Below, piece after piece: positions 1 to 7,542 of a stretch of DNA of 15,936 bases (the first letter of the stretch is position 1; each line of letters begins with the position of its first letter). The stretch covers positions 1-15,936 of the forward strand of contig DNIF01000257.1 of the NCBI GenBank assembly GCA_003485715.1, in the 5' to 3' direction. The DNA is from Gammaproteobacteria bacterium (lineage in GTDB: Bacteria; Pseudomonadota; Gammaproteobacteria; UBA7966). The position numbers were made by a program, and so were the translations under genes. The notes below the pieces were generated by a model that saw only the letters and a list, made by a program, of their open reading frames with translations, did no database searches and was not told the DNA's origin.

Positions 1-622
1 GCGGCAACTCGCCGTGCACCGGTGAGAGCAGCACCTCGCAGACCTCGTGGAGTTGCCGCTCGGCGAGCACACCACGCGCCCAGTCGTAGTCCGCGCGATC
101 GGCCAGCACGAACTTCACGGCGTCGTGCGGGTTGAGGGTCGCGAAGTTTGGCCAGTGGTTGCGTGCACATTCCCCGGAGCCCGGTGCTTTGAGGTCGAAC
201 ACGCGCGCGACCCGCACATCGACGGCCGTGGCATCGATGGCCCCGCTCGTCTCCAGCGACACCGCAAGGCCGGCGTCACACAGGGCTTTCAGCAAGGCCA
301 GACAGCCGGCCTGGGCGAGTGGCTCGCCGCCAGTCACGCAGACCTGCCGCACCCCGTAACCCTGCACTTCTCGAACGAGCTCCGGCAGTTCGCGAAACAC
401 GCCGCCGCTGAAGGCGTAGGCGCTGTCACACCAGCGGCAGCGCAGCGGGCAGCCGGTCAGACGCACGAATACCGTGGGCAGGCCGGTGCGGATGGTCTCG
501 CCCTGCAGGGAAAGAAAGACCTCGGTGATGCGCAGGCGGGTGGCCGTGGCGGCGAGCGGCGAGGCATCCGCGCCTGCGGGCGGCGCAGTCGTGCCCGCGC
601 TCAGCCGCGCGTCAGCCGCCAC
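1..622 (-). CDS. queE: 7-carboxy-7-deazaguanine synthase QueE (radical SAM), 3' end cut by the window
   Basis: QueE converts 6-carboxytetrahydropterin to 7-carboxy-7-deazaguanine, using S-adenosylmethionine and a 4Fe-4S cluster, on the cytosolic route to preQ0 and queuosine. About 207 codons are visible by reading the reverse strand. They include the family opening TEVFLSLQGE, the radical-SAM cysteines in GCPLRCRWCD (Cx3Cx2C), the motif VTGGEPLAQ, SLETSG, DLKAPGSGE and LSPVHGEL. The reading frame is open to the window edge, so only the C-terminal tail is missing. The start is uncertain. The first usable codon is GTG at 622, inside the end of cpoB (about 22 bases overlap), giving a 30-residue Ala/Pro-rich leader before the normal family start; no ATG lies in frame between. 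Position after tol-pal-cpoB is the usual gammaproteobacterial setting, often followed by queC. Confidence 0.93.
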   Translation of the reverse strand, partial: MAADARLSAGTTAPPAGADASPLAATATRLRITEVFLSLQGETIRTGLPTVFVRLTGCPLRCRWCDSAYAFSGGVFRELPELVREVQGYGVRQVCVTGGEPLAQAGCLALLKALCDAGLAVSLETSGAIDATAVDVRVARVFDLKAPGSGECARNHWPNFATLNPHDAVKFVLADRADYDWARGVLAERQLHEVCEVLLSPVHGELP

Positions 623-1644
623 CGTTCCAGTCGCTCTTCGGCGAGTCGGGCCGCGGTGCTCGTGGGATGCTCGGCCACCAGGGCCTTCAGCTCCTGCTCC
701 GCCTCCTCGCGTCGCCCGAGCTCGTAAAGACAATCACCGATCTTGAGCCGGGCGTGGGTGAGCTTCGCGCTCTGCGGGAAGTTCGCCACCAGTTGGCGGT
801 AGTGCGCGATCGCCGGCTCGAAGCGGCGGTTCACGTGGTGTGCCTCGCCCAGCCAGTACTGCGCGTTGTCCGCGTTGGGGCCGGTGGGGAAGCTGGCGAG
901 ATAGGCCTCGAAGCCGGCGATGGCCTGATCGTACTCGCCCGCCTTCAGCAGACTGAAGGCCTCGCGGTAGGCGGCGGCCTCATCCGGGGAGGCAGCATCC
1001 GGAGCGACCGCGGCAACCGGTGGCGCAACCGGGGCATCCGCCGGGACCACCGGCTCGGGCACCGGGAGATCGGGGCTGACCGGCTGCGGCAGTTCGGCCG
1101 GGCCGGCCAGCGCCTGCACTGGCGGCAGTGGCACGGATGGGGCCTCGACGGGCGGGGCGGTGATCGGGGCGGTCGCGGGTGTCGCAGGGGCATCGCCGAC
1201 CACCGGGGCCGACGGGGCGTCAGCGGTAGCAGCCCCCGGAAGGATGCCGCCGGGGACGCCGCCCGCCGCAAGGCCCGGGGCCATGCCTGCCAGGCCCGCC
1301 TTCAGGGTGGCGACCTCCGCCTCCAGCCGGCGCTTGTCGAGTTGCACCTGCCCGAGCGTATGCCCCTGCGATTCCAGCTCACCACGAAGCTGCTTGACCT
1401 CGCGATTCAGCCGTTCGACCTGACTGAGCAGATCGAGCAGCCCCTGGCCCCCGACCACGCGCTCGACGCGCGCGAGACGGGTCTCGAGGTCCGGACCGGA
1501 CGCCGCATCCTGCCGCACTACCGGGGGTGCGGCCGCCGCGATCGGCGCGACCAGGGCCAGAGTCAGAGCCGCGACCATGAGTCCACCCTGCAAGGCGGTG
1601 CCTGCCCGGGGATGGCGCGCAGTCGAGACGACCGCTCCCCTCAT
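601..1644 (-). CDS. cpoB: Cell division coordinator CpoB (YbgF), periplasmic TPR protein
   Basis: CpoB works in the periplasm with TolA and PBP1B/LpoB to couple outer-membrane constriction to septal peptidoglycan synthesis (known for E. coli). The 347 residues show a signal peptide ending near AAAA (about residue 39), then a coiled-coil segment (about 52-115, LETRLARVERV to LEAEVATLKAG) like the trimerising N-terminal part of the family. Next comes a long Ala/Pro/Val linker (about 120-225), then a TPR domain to the end, with units around AYREAFSLLKAGEYDQAI, YWLGEAHHVNRRFEPAI and ARLKIGDCLYELGRREEA. The family is usually about 250-280 residues; the excess here is mostly linker. The ATG overlaps the pal stop in an ATGA, so translation is probably coupled. 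The true start could be the internal Met in GGLMVAALTLAL, which gives a more typical signal peptide. Confidence 0.93.
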   Translation of the reverse strand: MRGAVVSTARHPRAGTALQGGLMVAALTLALVAPIAAAAPPVVRQDAASGPDLETRLARVERVVGGQGLLDLLSQVERLNREVKQLRGELESQGHTLGQVQLDKRRLEAEVATLKAGLAGMAPGLAAGGVPGGILPGAATADAPSAPVVGDAPATPATAPITAPPVEAPSVPLPPVQALAGPAELPQPVSPDLPVPEPVVPADAPVAPPVAAVAPDAASPDEAAAYREAFSLLKAGEYDQAIAGFEAYLASFPTGPNADNAQYWLGEAHHVNRRFEPAIAHYRQLVANFPQSAKLTHARLKIGDCLYELGRREEAEQELKALVAEHPTSTAARLAEERLERWRLTRG

Positions 1645-2192
1645 CGGGGTGCCTCGTAAATCAGTTCAGCGCGGCGGTTGCGCTCCCAGGAATACTCATC
1701 CGACCCGGTCTCGACCGGGCGCTCCTCGCCGTAGCTGACCGTGCGGATCTGATCCGCGCTGGCCCCGAGCAGCACGAGCTGACGACGCAGGGCCAAGGCC
1801 CGGCGCTCACCGAGGGCGATGTTGTATTCACGTGAGCCGCGCTCATCGGCGTGCCCTTCGATGACGACCCGTGCCCCACCGTTGGAGGCGAGGTAGGCGG
1901 CATGCGCCTCGACGGAAGGACGGTAATCGGCGCGGACCTCGCTCGAGTCGAGCTCGAAGTAGAACACTCGTACGGCGAGCGGGCTTGCCGGGTCGTCCAG
2001 CGCGCCGCCCTGGAGGCGGGACGGATCAGCGACACCTTCCGTGCGCGCGCCATCGAGGGCGTCCATTTCGGCGCTCGAAATGGCGCGGTCGTCGATCGGG
2101 GCAGCAGCCCCCTTCTCTGGGCTGGTGGAGCAGCCGGCCAGCCCGCAGGCGAGCAGGACGATGGGGGCCAGATGGTGCATGCGGGACATCAT
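1641..2192 (-). CDS. pal: Peptidoglycan-associated lipoprotein Pal
   Basis: Pal is an outer-membrane lipoprotein that binds peptidoglycan non-covalently and exchanges with TolB during division. The 183 residues start with a lipoprotein signal whose lipobox is LAGC, acylated Cys at residue 21. A flexible acidic linker follows, then an OmpA-like domain (about 75-183) with VFYFELDSSEVR, VVIEGHADERGSREYNIALG and the C-terminal NRRAELIYEAPR, the segments that carry the Asp and Arg contacts to diaminopimelate. An AAGGAG Shine-Dalgarno sits 11 bases before the ATG chosen. The gene lies after tolB with an 80-base spacer full of palindromes and overlaps cpoB by four bases. Nothing is missing. Confidence 0.97.
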   Translation of the reverse strand: MMSRMHHLAPIVLLACGLAGCSTSPEKGAAAPIDDRAISSAEMDALDGARTEGVADPSRLQGGALDDPASPLAVRVFYFELDSSEVRADYRPSVEAHAAYLASNGGARVVIEGHADERGSREYNIALGERRALALRRQLVLLGASADQIRTVSYGEERPVETGSDEYSWERNRRAELIYEAPR

Positions 2193-2216
2193 GTGTGGAG
2201 GTTCTCCTTGGGACAG

Positions 2217-2261
2217 ACCGGCCGGTAGTCATCGATGACAGGCGTGCAGGCCGGGCACGCC
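2217..2261. other. Cluster of three palindromes between tolB and pal
   Basis: The spacer between tolB and pal contains, back to back, ACCGGCCGGT (2217-2226), GTCATCGATGAC (2228-2239) and a perfect 7-base-pair stem GGCGTGC/GCACGCC with a 7-base loop (2241-2261). The largest hairpin begins 11 bases after the tolB stop codon. There is no T-tract, so it is not a standard intrinsic terminator. It could stabilise or process the transcript to give more Pal than TolB, or bind a protein. The sequence is seen directly; the role is inference. Confidence 0.5.
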
Positions 2262-2272
2262 CATCCGCTGGT

Positions 2273-3574
2273 TCATTGCAGGAACGGCCCCCAGGCGGGT
2301 TCGCGCACCTGGCCATCAGGGACATTCAGGCGCTGGCGAACGCGACCGTCCACCGACACCGTCGCAAGCTCGGAGCCGCCGCGCCCCCGCGTTGCGTACA
2401 TCAGGATCTGGCCGTTCGGGGCAAAGGTGGGAGATTCATCCAGGCCGGCAGTGGACAGCACGGTGAAATCGCGGCGCCCGCCCAGCTCGAGCACACCGAT
2501 GCGATAGGCACCCTCGACCCGCGTGACCATGGCAAGACGGGCGCCATCCGGTGACGGCACCGGCCGCGCATTGTAGTTGCCCTGTTCGAAGGTGATGCGC
2601 TCCGCCTCGCCACCCATGGCCGCCACCCGATAGATCTGCGGGCTGCCACCACGATCAGATGTGAAGAAGATGTGCCGTCCATCGGCCGACCACTGGGCCT
2701 CGGTGTCGATGGCCGGGTTGCGGGTGATACGCTGGTATTCATTCGTTGCAAGCGTCAGGGTGTAGATCTCGGGATCGCCGTCACGCGACAGCGTGAGCGC
2801 CAACCGACTGCCATCCGGCGAGAAGGCCGGCGCACCATTGATGCCCTCCTCCGCCGAGACCACCCGCCGCGCACCTGTGGCGAGTTCCTGCACATACACC
2901 CGCGAACGTCGGCCTTCGAAGGAGGCGTAGGCGATGCGCGTGCCGTCGGGCGACCAGGCCGGCGACAGCACCGGCTCCGGCGAGGACAGCAGCGTGACCG
3001 TGTTGGCCCCGTCGCTGTCGGCGAGCTGGAGCGTGAAACGCTTGCCCTTTGCCGTTTCCTGCACCAGCACATAGGCGATGCGTGTGGCGAAGGCACCTTT
3101 CAAGCCGGTGAGCTTCTCGAAGATGAGATCGGCGATGCGATGGGCCGTCAGGCGCAGATTGCGATCATTCGCCGGCGCCGCAAAGGCAAGGATCTGCTGG
3201 CCGCTCACCACATCGAGCACGCGGAACTCGATGTTGTAGCCGGTGGCGGTGCCCAGCACCTGACCGATCACGAGGCTTTCGGCACCAGCGGCCCGCCACT
3301 GGGCGAAATCGACACCATCCAGAGTCTGCGGCATGCCGGGGAAACGGGTGGACTCCAGCGGGGCAAAGCGACCACTCGAGGCCAGGTCGGCCGTAATGAT
3401 GCCGGCGACATCTTCCGGGACGGGCACCTGTGTACCGAAGGGGACGATGGCGATGGGCAGCCCTCGCGCCTCACCCTGGGTAATGCGGATCGTGAGTTCA
3501 GCCTGCGCCGGGCCGATGCAGAACGGGGGGAGAAGCAGGAACAACGCGATGAGGTAACGGCGGAACAGGACCAC
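2273..3574 (-). CDS. tolB: Tol-Pal system periplasmic protein TolB
   Basis: TolB is the periplasmic beta-propeller that binds Pal and, through its N-terminal strand, TolA. I start it at GTG 3574, five bases past the tolA stop. GAGG lies 9 bases upstream and the product begins with a compact signal peptide (MVLFRRYLIALFLLL, cleavage after AQA), giving 433 residues against about 430 in E. coli. A longer frame upstream would overlap tolA by 58 bases and spoil the signal peptide. After the signal come the N-terminal alpha/beta domain (about 25-165: ELTIRITQGE, IAIVPFG, VIGQVLGTATGYNIEFRVLDV) and WD40-like propeller blades with repeated PDG motifs (SPAWSPDGTRIAY, APAFSPDGSRLALT, EAQWSADGRHIFFTSDRGG, RPVPSPDGARLAMVT, SPTFAPNGQILMYAT). 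Confidence 0.96.
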   Translation of the reverse strand: MVLFRRYLIALFLLLPPFCIGPAQAELTIRITQGEARGLPIAIVPFGTQVPVPEDVAGIITADLASSGRFAPLESTRFPGMPQTLDGVDFAQWRAAGAESLVIGQVLGTATGYNIEFRVLDVVSGQQILAFAAPANDRNLRLTAHRIADLIFEKLTGLKGAFATRIAYVLVQETAKGKRFTLQLADSDGANTVTLLSSPEPVLSPAWSPDGTRIAYASFEGRRSRVYVQELATGARRVVSAEEGINGAPAFSPDGSRLALTLSRDGDPEIYTLTLATNEYQRITRNPAIDTEAQWSADGRHIFFTSDRGGSPQIYRVAAMGGEAERITFEQGNYNARPVPSPDGARLAMVTRVEGAYRIGVLELGGRRDFTVLSTAGLDESPTFAPNGQILMYATRGRGGSELATVSVDGRVRQRLNVPDGQVREPAWGPFLQ

Positions 3575-3578
3575 GAAA

Positions 3579-4733
3579 TCAACCCTCGGGTGCAAAGACG
3601 AAGCGGATGGTGCGCATCTTATCGAACACCCTCTCATCGGTGGGGAGCGGCGAGGCCTTCAGCACTGCGCGTTCCGCCTGCCGATCAAAGGCAGGATCAC
3701 CACTGGAGCGCACCACCCGGGCCTCCAGCACCTTACCATCCGGGGCAAGTACGACCTGCAGATCGCAGGACAATCCGGGACGCAGATCAGGGTAGACGAA
3801 CATGCCCTGCACCTTGGCCTGGATCCGCGCCGTGAGTTCGGCAATCAGACTGGCGTCGGCAGCGGCCTTGGCAGCGGTTGCGCGCTCAGCCTCCTCTGCA
3901 GCCATGGCCTCCGCCAGCGCACGCTCACGTGCCTCTGCGGCAGCCCGCGCCTCAGCGGCGCGTTTCTCCTCTTCGATCCGCTTCTTCTCGGCCTCGGCAG
4001 CGCGTTTTTCTTCCTCGATGCGCTTCTTCTCGGCCTCGGCAGCGCGCTTTTCTTCCTCGATACGCTTTTTCTCGGCCTCGGCCTGGCGCTTCTCCTCTTC
4101 GATGCGCTTCTTCTCTTCGGTCGCCTGGCGCTTTTCTTCCTCGATGCGCTTCTTCTCGGCCTCGATGCGCTGTTTCTCTGCGACCGCCTGACGCTGGGCC
4201 TCTTCAGCCCGCTGCTTTTCCTCGACCGCCTGGCGTTTCTCCTCGTCGACGCGCAGCTTTTCTGCCTGTGCGGCCGCCAGGGCCTGCTCGGCGCTCAGCT
4301 TGCGTGCCTCCTCCTGCTCGCGTGCCACCTCAGCCCGCCGCTTCTCCTCGGTGAGGCGCGCCTGGTCCGCCTCGAGTTGCCGCTTCTCCTGCTCCGCCCG
4401 AGTACGCTCTGCCTCGAGTTTCAGCTTGTCGCGCTCGGCCTGTTCGCGGGCGCTGTCGGCGTCCTTCGCCCGTTGCTCGGCTGCATCCGCCTTGCGCGCC
4501 AGATCCGCCTGCCGCTGGTCCTCCGCCGTGCGTTTCTCCAGATCCGCATCGCGCAGCCGCTGGAGTTCCTCGGCCACACGATCGCCCTCCACCGCGACGG
4601 CGTGGATCACCTCGGTCGGCGCTATGGCAATCGCCGCTGGCTGGTCGAACTCGATCCCCACGCCGAAGAGCACGAGCAAGAACACATGCAGGGCAAGCGA
4701 CAGGGCAAGAGCGCGAAAGGTGGCTGGCTTCAT
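3579..4733 (-). CDS. tolA: Cell envelope integrity protein TolA
   Basis: TolA is the inner-membrane protein that spans the periplasm and transmits TolQR proton-motive energy to TolB-Pal. The 384 residues show one N-terminal membrane helix (about 8-28, ALALSLALHVFLLVLFGVG) with a short cytosolic start, then a very long charged helix (about 45-300) rich in Lys, Glu, Arg and Ala. The globular TolA-III/TonB-like domain closes the protein (about 300-384: IAELTARIQAKVQGMFVYPD, LSCDLQVVLAPDGKVLEARVVRSSGDPAFDRQAERAV, RTIRFVF). Its ATG overlaps the tolR stop in an ATGA. The helical domain contains five near-perfect 14-residue repeats, annotated separately. Length is close to the E. coli protein (421). 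Confidence 0.96.
   Translation of the reverse strand: MKPATFRALALSLALHVFLLVLFGVGIEFDQPAAIAIAPTEVIHAVAVEGDRVAEELQRLRDADLEKRTAEDQRQADLARKADAAEQRAKDADSAREQAERDKLKLEAERTRAEQEKRQLEADQARLTEEKRRAEVAREQEEARKLSAEQALAAAQAEKLRVDEEKRQAVEEKQRAEEAQRQAVAEKQRIEAEKKRIEEEKRQATEEKKRIEEEKRQAEAEKKRIEEEKRAAEAEKKRIEEEKRAAEAEKKRIEEEKRAAEARAAAEARERALAEAMAAEEAERATAAKAAADASLIAELTARIQAKVQGMFVYPDLRPGLSCDLQVVLAPDGKVLEARVVRSSGDPAFDRQAERAVLKASPLPTDERVFDKMRTIRFVFAPEG
3945..4154 (-). repeat. Five 42-bp tandem repeats inside tolA (14-residue helical units)
   Basis: Five consecutive in-frame units of 42 bases encode KKRIEEEKRxAxxx, the last three almost identical (KKRIEEEKRAAEAE twice, then ending EAR). They fall in the TolA helical domain. 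Fourteen residues is not a multiple of a heptad plus change, so the charge pattern is kept exactly from unit to unit. Near-identity at DNA level suggests recent expansion by slippage or unequal crossing-over; copy number may vary between strains. Confidence 0.9.
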
Positions 4734-5155
4734 GGCGCCGAAGGCTGTGTCATCAGGCCGACACCCGGCACCCCGGCCGCCTGCAGCAGGGCCATCGCCT
4801 CGACTACGCGCTGGTAGGGCACGCTGCCGTCACCGTTGATGAGCACCTGGGCCTCGGGCCGGGTTACCCGCAGGGCTATCACCCGCGCCTGCAGGGTGGG
4901 GGCATCGACCGGGGTGTCCTCGCCCGCGCCATCGGCCACGTGAAAGCCCCCCTCGGCGTCCACCGAGACGATGATGGGCTCGACCGGCGATTCCACAGGC
5001 TCCGCGGTCGCCTGCGGCAGTTCCACCTTCACGCCCTGGGTGACGAGTGGTGCCGCCACCATGAAGATGATGAGCAGCACCAGCATGACGTCGATGTAGG
5101 GCACGACATTCATCTCGGCCATGATCTTTGCGCGCCGCCGCGACTTCATCCCCAC
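4730..5155 (-). CDS. tolR: Tol-Pal system protein TolR (ExbD family)
   Basis: TolR forms the proton-conducting inner-membrane motor with TolQ. I start it at GTG 5155 because GGAGG lies 8 bases upstream, giving 141 residues (E. coli 142). An ATG six bases downstream (5149) is the alternative; the frame-longest GTG at 5164 overlaps the Shine-Dalgarno and is unlikely. The single membrane helix (about 17-38) holds the essential Asp at residue 22 in NVVPYIDVMLVLLIIFMV. The periplasmic domain has the usual KVELPQA segment and ends with QVLINGDGSVPYQRVVEAM and GVGLMTQP. A spacer of about 80 bases separates it from tolQ, and its stop overlaps the tolA start. Confidence 0.95.
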   Translation of the reverse strand: MGMKSRRRAKIMAEMNVVPYIDVMLVLLIIFMVAAPLVTQGVKVELPQATAEPVESPVEPIIVSVDAEGGFHVADGAGEDTPVDAPTLQARVIALRVTRPEAQVLINGDGSVPYQRVVEAMALLQAAGVPGVGLMTQPSAP

Positions 5156-5234
5156 CGTACGCACCTCCAGCCAGGAAGGGTGCGCTGACGGGCGTCATGC
5201 GCGGGAATGACAACGAGGTGCAGAGACGACCACA

Positions 5235-5909
5235 TCAGTGGTGTGCCTGCCGCTGCAGGATGGAGGAGAACTCCTCCATGAACAGCTCGTAGCGGTTGTA
5301 GAGGCGATCGACGTCGCTCGTGTAACGGTTGTAGGCCACCACGGCCGGGATGGCAGCAAAGAGCCCCATTGCGGTAGCAACCAGCGCCTCAGAGATACCG
5401 GGCGCGACCATGGCGAGGGTGGCCTGATGCTGATTACCCAGGGCCTGAAAGGAATTCATGATGCCCCACACCGTGCCGAACAGGCCGACGTAAGGCGACA
5501 CCGAGCCGATGGTGGCCAGCGTCGGCAGATTGGCCTCGAGCCCCTCCATCTCGCGGCCCTGCGCCACCCGCATGGCGCGCTGGGCACCCTCGACGATATC
5601 CATCGCCGCGACGCCGTCGCGTTTACGCAGGCGCGCGTATTCCTTGAAACCCGCCTCGAAGATCTTCTCCATGCCCTCCGGACGGGCGCGACCAGCCGTG
5701 ATGCGCTGATAGAGAACGGCGAGATCCTCTGAGGCCCAGAAGCGGTCCTCGAACTCCTCCGCCGCACGGCGCGCACTGAGGATGGCGCGGCGCTTGCCGA
5801 AGATGAGGGTCCAGGAAGCCACGGAGGCAGCCAGCAAGACCAGCATCACGCACTTGACCAGCCAGCTCGCCTGCCAGACGAGATTGGCGATCGACAAATC
5901 ATGTTCCAT
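5235..5909 (-). CDS. tolQ: Tol-Pal system protein TolQ (MotA/ExbB family proton channel)
   Basis: TolQ is the three-helix inner-membrane stator subunit that surrounds the TolR helices and harvests the proton motive force. The 224 residues have a first helix near 14-36 (WLVKCVMLVLLAASVASWTL), a cytosolic loop rich in Arg and Glu, then the conserved pair of helices at about 128-150 (TIGSVSPYVGLFGTVWGIM) and 166-190 (ISEALVATAMGLFAAIPAVVAYN). These are the diagnostic ExbB/TolQ motifs. The start overlaps the ybgC stop by about ten bases. Length matches E. coli TolQ (230). Confidence 0.97.
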   Translation of the reverse strand: MEHDLSIANLVWQASWLVKCVMLVLLAASVASWTLIFGKRRAILSARRAAEEFEDRFWASEDLAVLYQRITAGRARPEGMEKIFEAGFKEYARLRKRDGVAAMDIVEGAQRAMRVAQGREMEGLEANLPTLATIGSVSPYVGLFGTVWGIMNSFQALGNQHQATLAMVAPGISEALVATAMGLFAAIPAVVAYNRYTSDVDRLYNRYELFMEEFSSILQRQAHH

Positions 5910-6324
5910 TCGAGAGGGTCTCCAGCAAATCGGGTGGCATGCGCACGGGACGGAAACGACTGTCGATGCAGACCACCTGCACCGTGGCGGACACGAGCAG
6001 CGTGCCGTCCTCGCGGAACACGTGCTGAGTCAGATCCAGACTGGCCCCGCGCCGTCGGTCAGCCGATACCGTCACGCAGAGGAGGTCATCGAGCCGCGCC
6101 GGGGCGTGGAAATCGAGGGTCATCCGCCGCACCGCGAACACCGGCTGCCCTGCCTCCATGCGCGCCCGTTGTCCGACACCGAGATTGCGCAACCATTCCG
6201 TGCGCGCACGTTCCATGAAACGCAGATAGGTGGCGTGATACACCACGCCGCCGGCATCGGTATCTTCCCAGTAGACCCGTGCCGCCCATTGGAAGTGCGC
6301 CTGAATCGCTGGCAACGCCTCCAT
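5899..6324 (-). CDS. ybgC: Tol-Pal associated acyl-CoA thioesterase YbgC (hotdog fold)
   Basis: YbgC is a cytosolic hotdog-fold thioesterase acting on acyl-CoA or acyl-ACP, encoded first in most tol-pal operons; its link to Tol-Pal function is still unclear. The 141 residues show the family signature YWEDTDAGGVVYHATYLRFM at about 19-38 with the catalytic Asp at 23, followed by ERARTEWLR, then MTLDFHAPARLDDLL and VQVVCID. It starts six bases after the ruvB stop region and overlaps tolQ, so it is likely co-transcribed with both. The Shine-Dalgarno is weak, which suggests coupling to ruvB translation. Confidence 0.95.
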   Translation of the reverse strand: MEALPAIQAHFQWAARVYWEDTDAGGVVYHATYLRFMERARTEWLRNLGVGQRARMEAGQPVFAVRRMTLDFHAPARLDDLLCVTVSADRRRGASLDLTQHVFREDGTLLVSATVQVVCIDSRFRPVRMPPDLLETLSNGT

Positions 6325-6330
6325 CGCGGC

Positions 6331-7380
6331 TCACGCACCACCGAGAAGGTCGCCACTGATCGGCGTGACGGGGTTGACGGCGGGTGGATCGTAGCCGAAG
6401 TGCAGCCAGCAGTTCTGCGTGGCAGCACGCCCGCGCGGGGTGCGCATCATGAAGCCCTGCTGGATGAGGAACGGTTCAATGACATCCTCGATGGTGCCAC
6501 GTTCCTCACCGATGGCGGCGGCGAGGCTCTCCACTCCGACCGGGCCACCGTCGAACTTCTGCAGGATGGCGAGCAGCAGCTTGCGGTCCATCATGTCCAG
6601 ACCGTGGCTGTCGACCGCCAACAGGTCGAGTGCACGATCGGCCACCTCCGCCGTGATGTGTCCGCCGGCACGCACCTCGGCGTAGTCGCGGACGCGCCGG
6701 AGCAGACGGTTGGCGATCCGCGGCGTGCCCCGCGAGCGTCGGGCCAACTGCGCCGCACCTGCCTCGTCGATGCGGCAACCGAGGATCTGGCCGGCGCGGA
6801 GCACGATGCGGGTGAGATCGTCCTCGCGATAGAACTCCAGTCGTTGCACGATCCCGAAACGGTCGCGCAAGGGTGAGGTAAGCAGGCCAGCGCGCGTGGT
6901 GGCACCGACCAGCGTGAAGCGCGGCAGATCGAGCTTGATGGCCCGCGCGGCCGGCCCCTCGCCGATCATGATGTCGAGCTGGTAATCCTCCATGGCCGGA
7001 TAGAGGATCTCCTCGACCACCGGCGACAACCGGTGGATCTCGTCGATGAAGAGCACGTCGTTGGGTTCGAGGTTGGTGAGCAGGGCGGCGAGGTCCCCCG
7101 GCCGCTCCAGCACCGGGCCGGAGGTCTGGCGCAGATGCACCCCCATCTCGTTCGCGATGATGTGCGCGAGGGTGGTCTTGCCGAGCCCGGGCGGGCCAAA
7201 CACCAGACAGTGATCGAGGGCCTCCGCACGGGCACGCGCGGCGGCGATGAACACGCTCATCTGTTCGTGCACGGCCGGCTGACCCACGTATTCCGCGAGC
7301 CGGCGCGGACGCAGCACCTGCTCAGCGGAGAGGTCCTCGGGTGCAGCGGTGGGCGTGACGACGGGCGTCGTGGGGGGCAT
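6331..7380 (-). CDS. ruvB: Holliday junction branch migration ATPase RuvB
   Basis: RuvB is the hexameric AAA+ motor that, with RuvA, drives branch migration of Holliday junctions in recombinational repair. The 349 residues contain a short Pro/Thr-rich leader, RPRRLAEYVGQ, Walker A GPPGLGKTT at 62-70, Walker B FIDEIHRLSP at 111-120, LVGATTRAGLLTSPLRDRFG (sensor 1 and arginine finger region) and sensor 2 around RGTPRIANRLLRRVRDYAEV. The C-terminal winged helix reads GTIEDVIEPFLIQQGFMMRTPRGRAAT. Length is typical. A 162-base spacer separates it from ruvA, unusually large in an otherwise tight operon, and a possible promoter lies in it. Confidence 0.98.
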   Translation of the reverse strand: MPPTTPVVTPTAAPEDLSAEQVLRPRRLAEYVGQPAVHEQMSVFIAAARARAEALDHCLVFGPPGLGKTTLAHIIANEMGVHLRQTSGPVLERPGDLAALLTNLEPNDVLFIDEIHRLSPVVEEILYPAMEDYQLDIMIGEGPAARAIKLDLPRFTLVGATTRAGLLTSPLRDRFGIVQRLEFYREDDLTRIVLRAGQILGCRIDEAGAAQLARRSRGTPRIANRLLRRVRDYAEVRAGGHITAEVADRALDLLAVDSHGLDMMDRKLLLAILQKFDGGPVGVESLAAAIGEERGTIEDVIEPFLIQQGFMMRTPRGRAATQNCWLHFGYDPPAVNPVTPISGDLLGGA

Positions 7381-7414
7381 TGCGGTCCGATTGGGGTGAA
7401 ACGGGGGCGTTGGC

Positions 7415-7443
7415 AGTGTAGGGAAACGCCGGCTGGGTGTCGC
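7415..7443 (-). promoter_or_regulatory. Possible sigma-70 promoter for ruvB
   Basis: On the minus strand a GCGACA (-35, plus positions 7438-7443) and a TACACT (-10, 7415-7420) are separated by 17 bases, four of six matches each, with the ruvB ATG about 35 bases downstream of the -10. The -10 also lies in the loop of an inverted repeat GGCGTT/AACGCC (7406-7430). This would let ruvB, ybgC and tol genes be expressed independently of ruvCA. By-eye call, weak. Confidence 0.3.
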
Positions 7444-7542
7444 CGATGGTCTTCACGAAGCGGGTGGACTGCGCGTCGTTGTGGGTCAGGGTGCCGTTGT
7501 CCGGTCACAAACTTCGCGCGTCCGGCCGCAGCGCGGGATAGT

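Noticed and set aside
2672..3835. Plus-strand open frame of 387 codons opposite tolB
   Set aside because: Entirely antisense to tolB and tolA, which are unmistakable; no family motif in the translation.
3802..4354. Ser/Ala/Phe-rich and Arg/Pro-rich plus-strand frames
   Set aside because: Low-complexity antisense of the tolA helical repeats.
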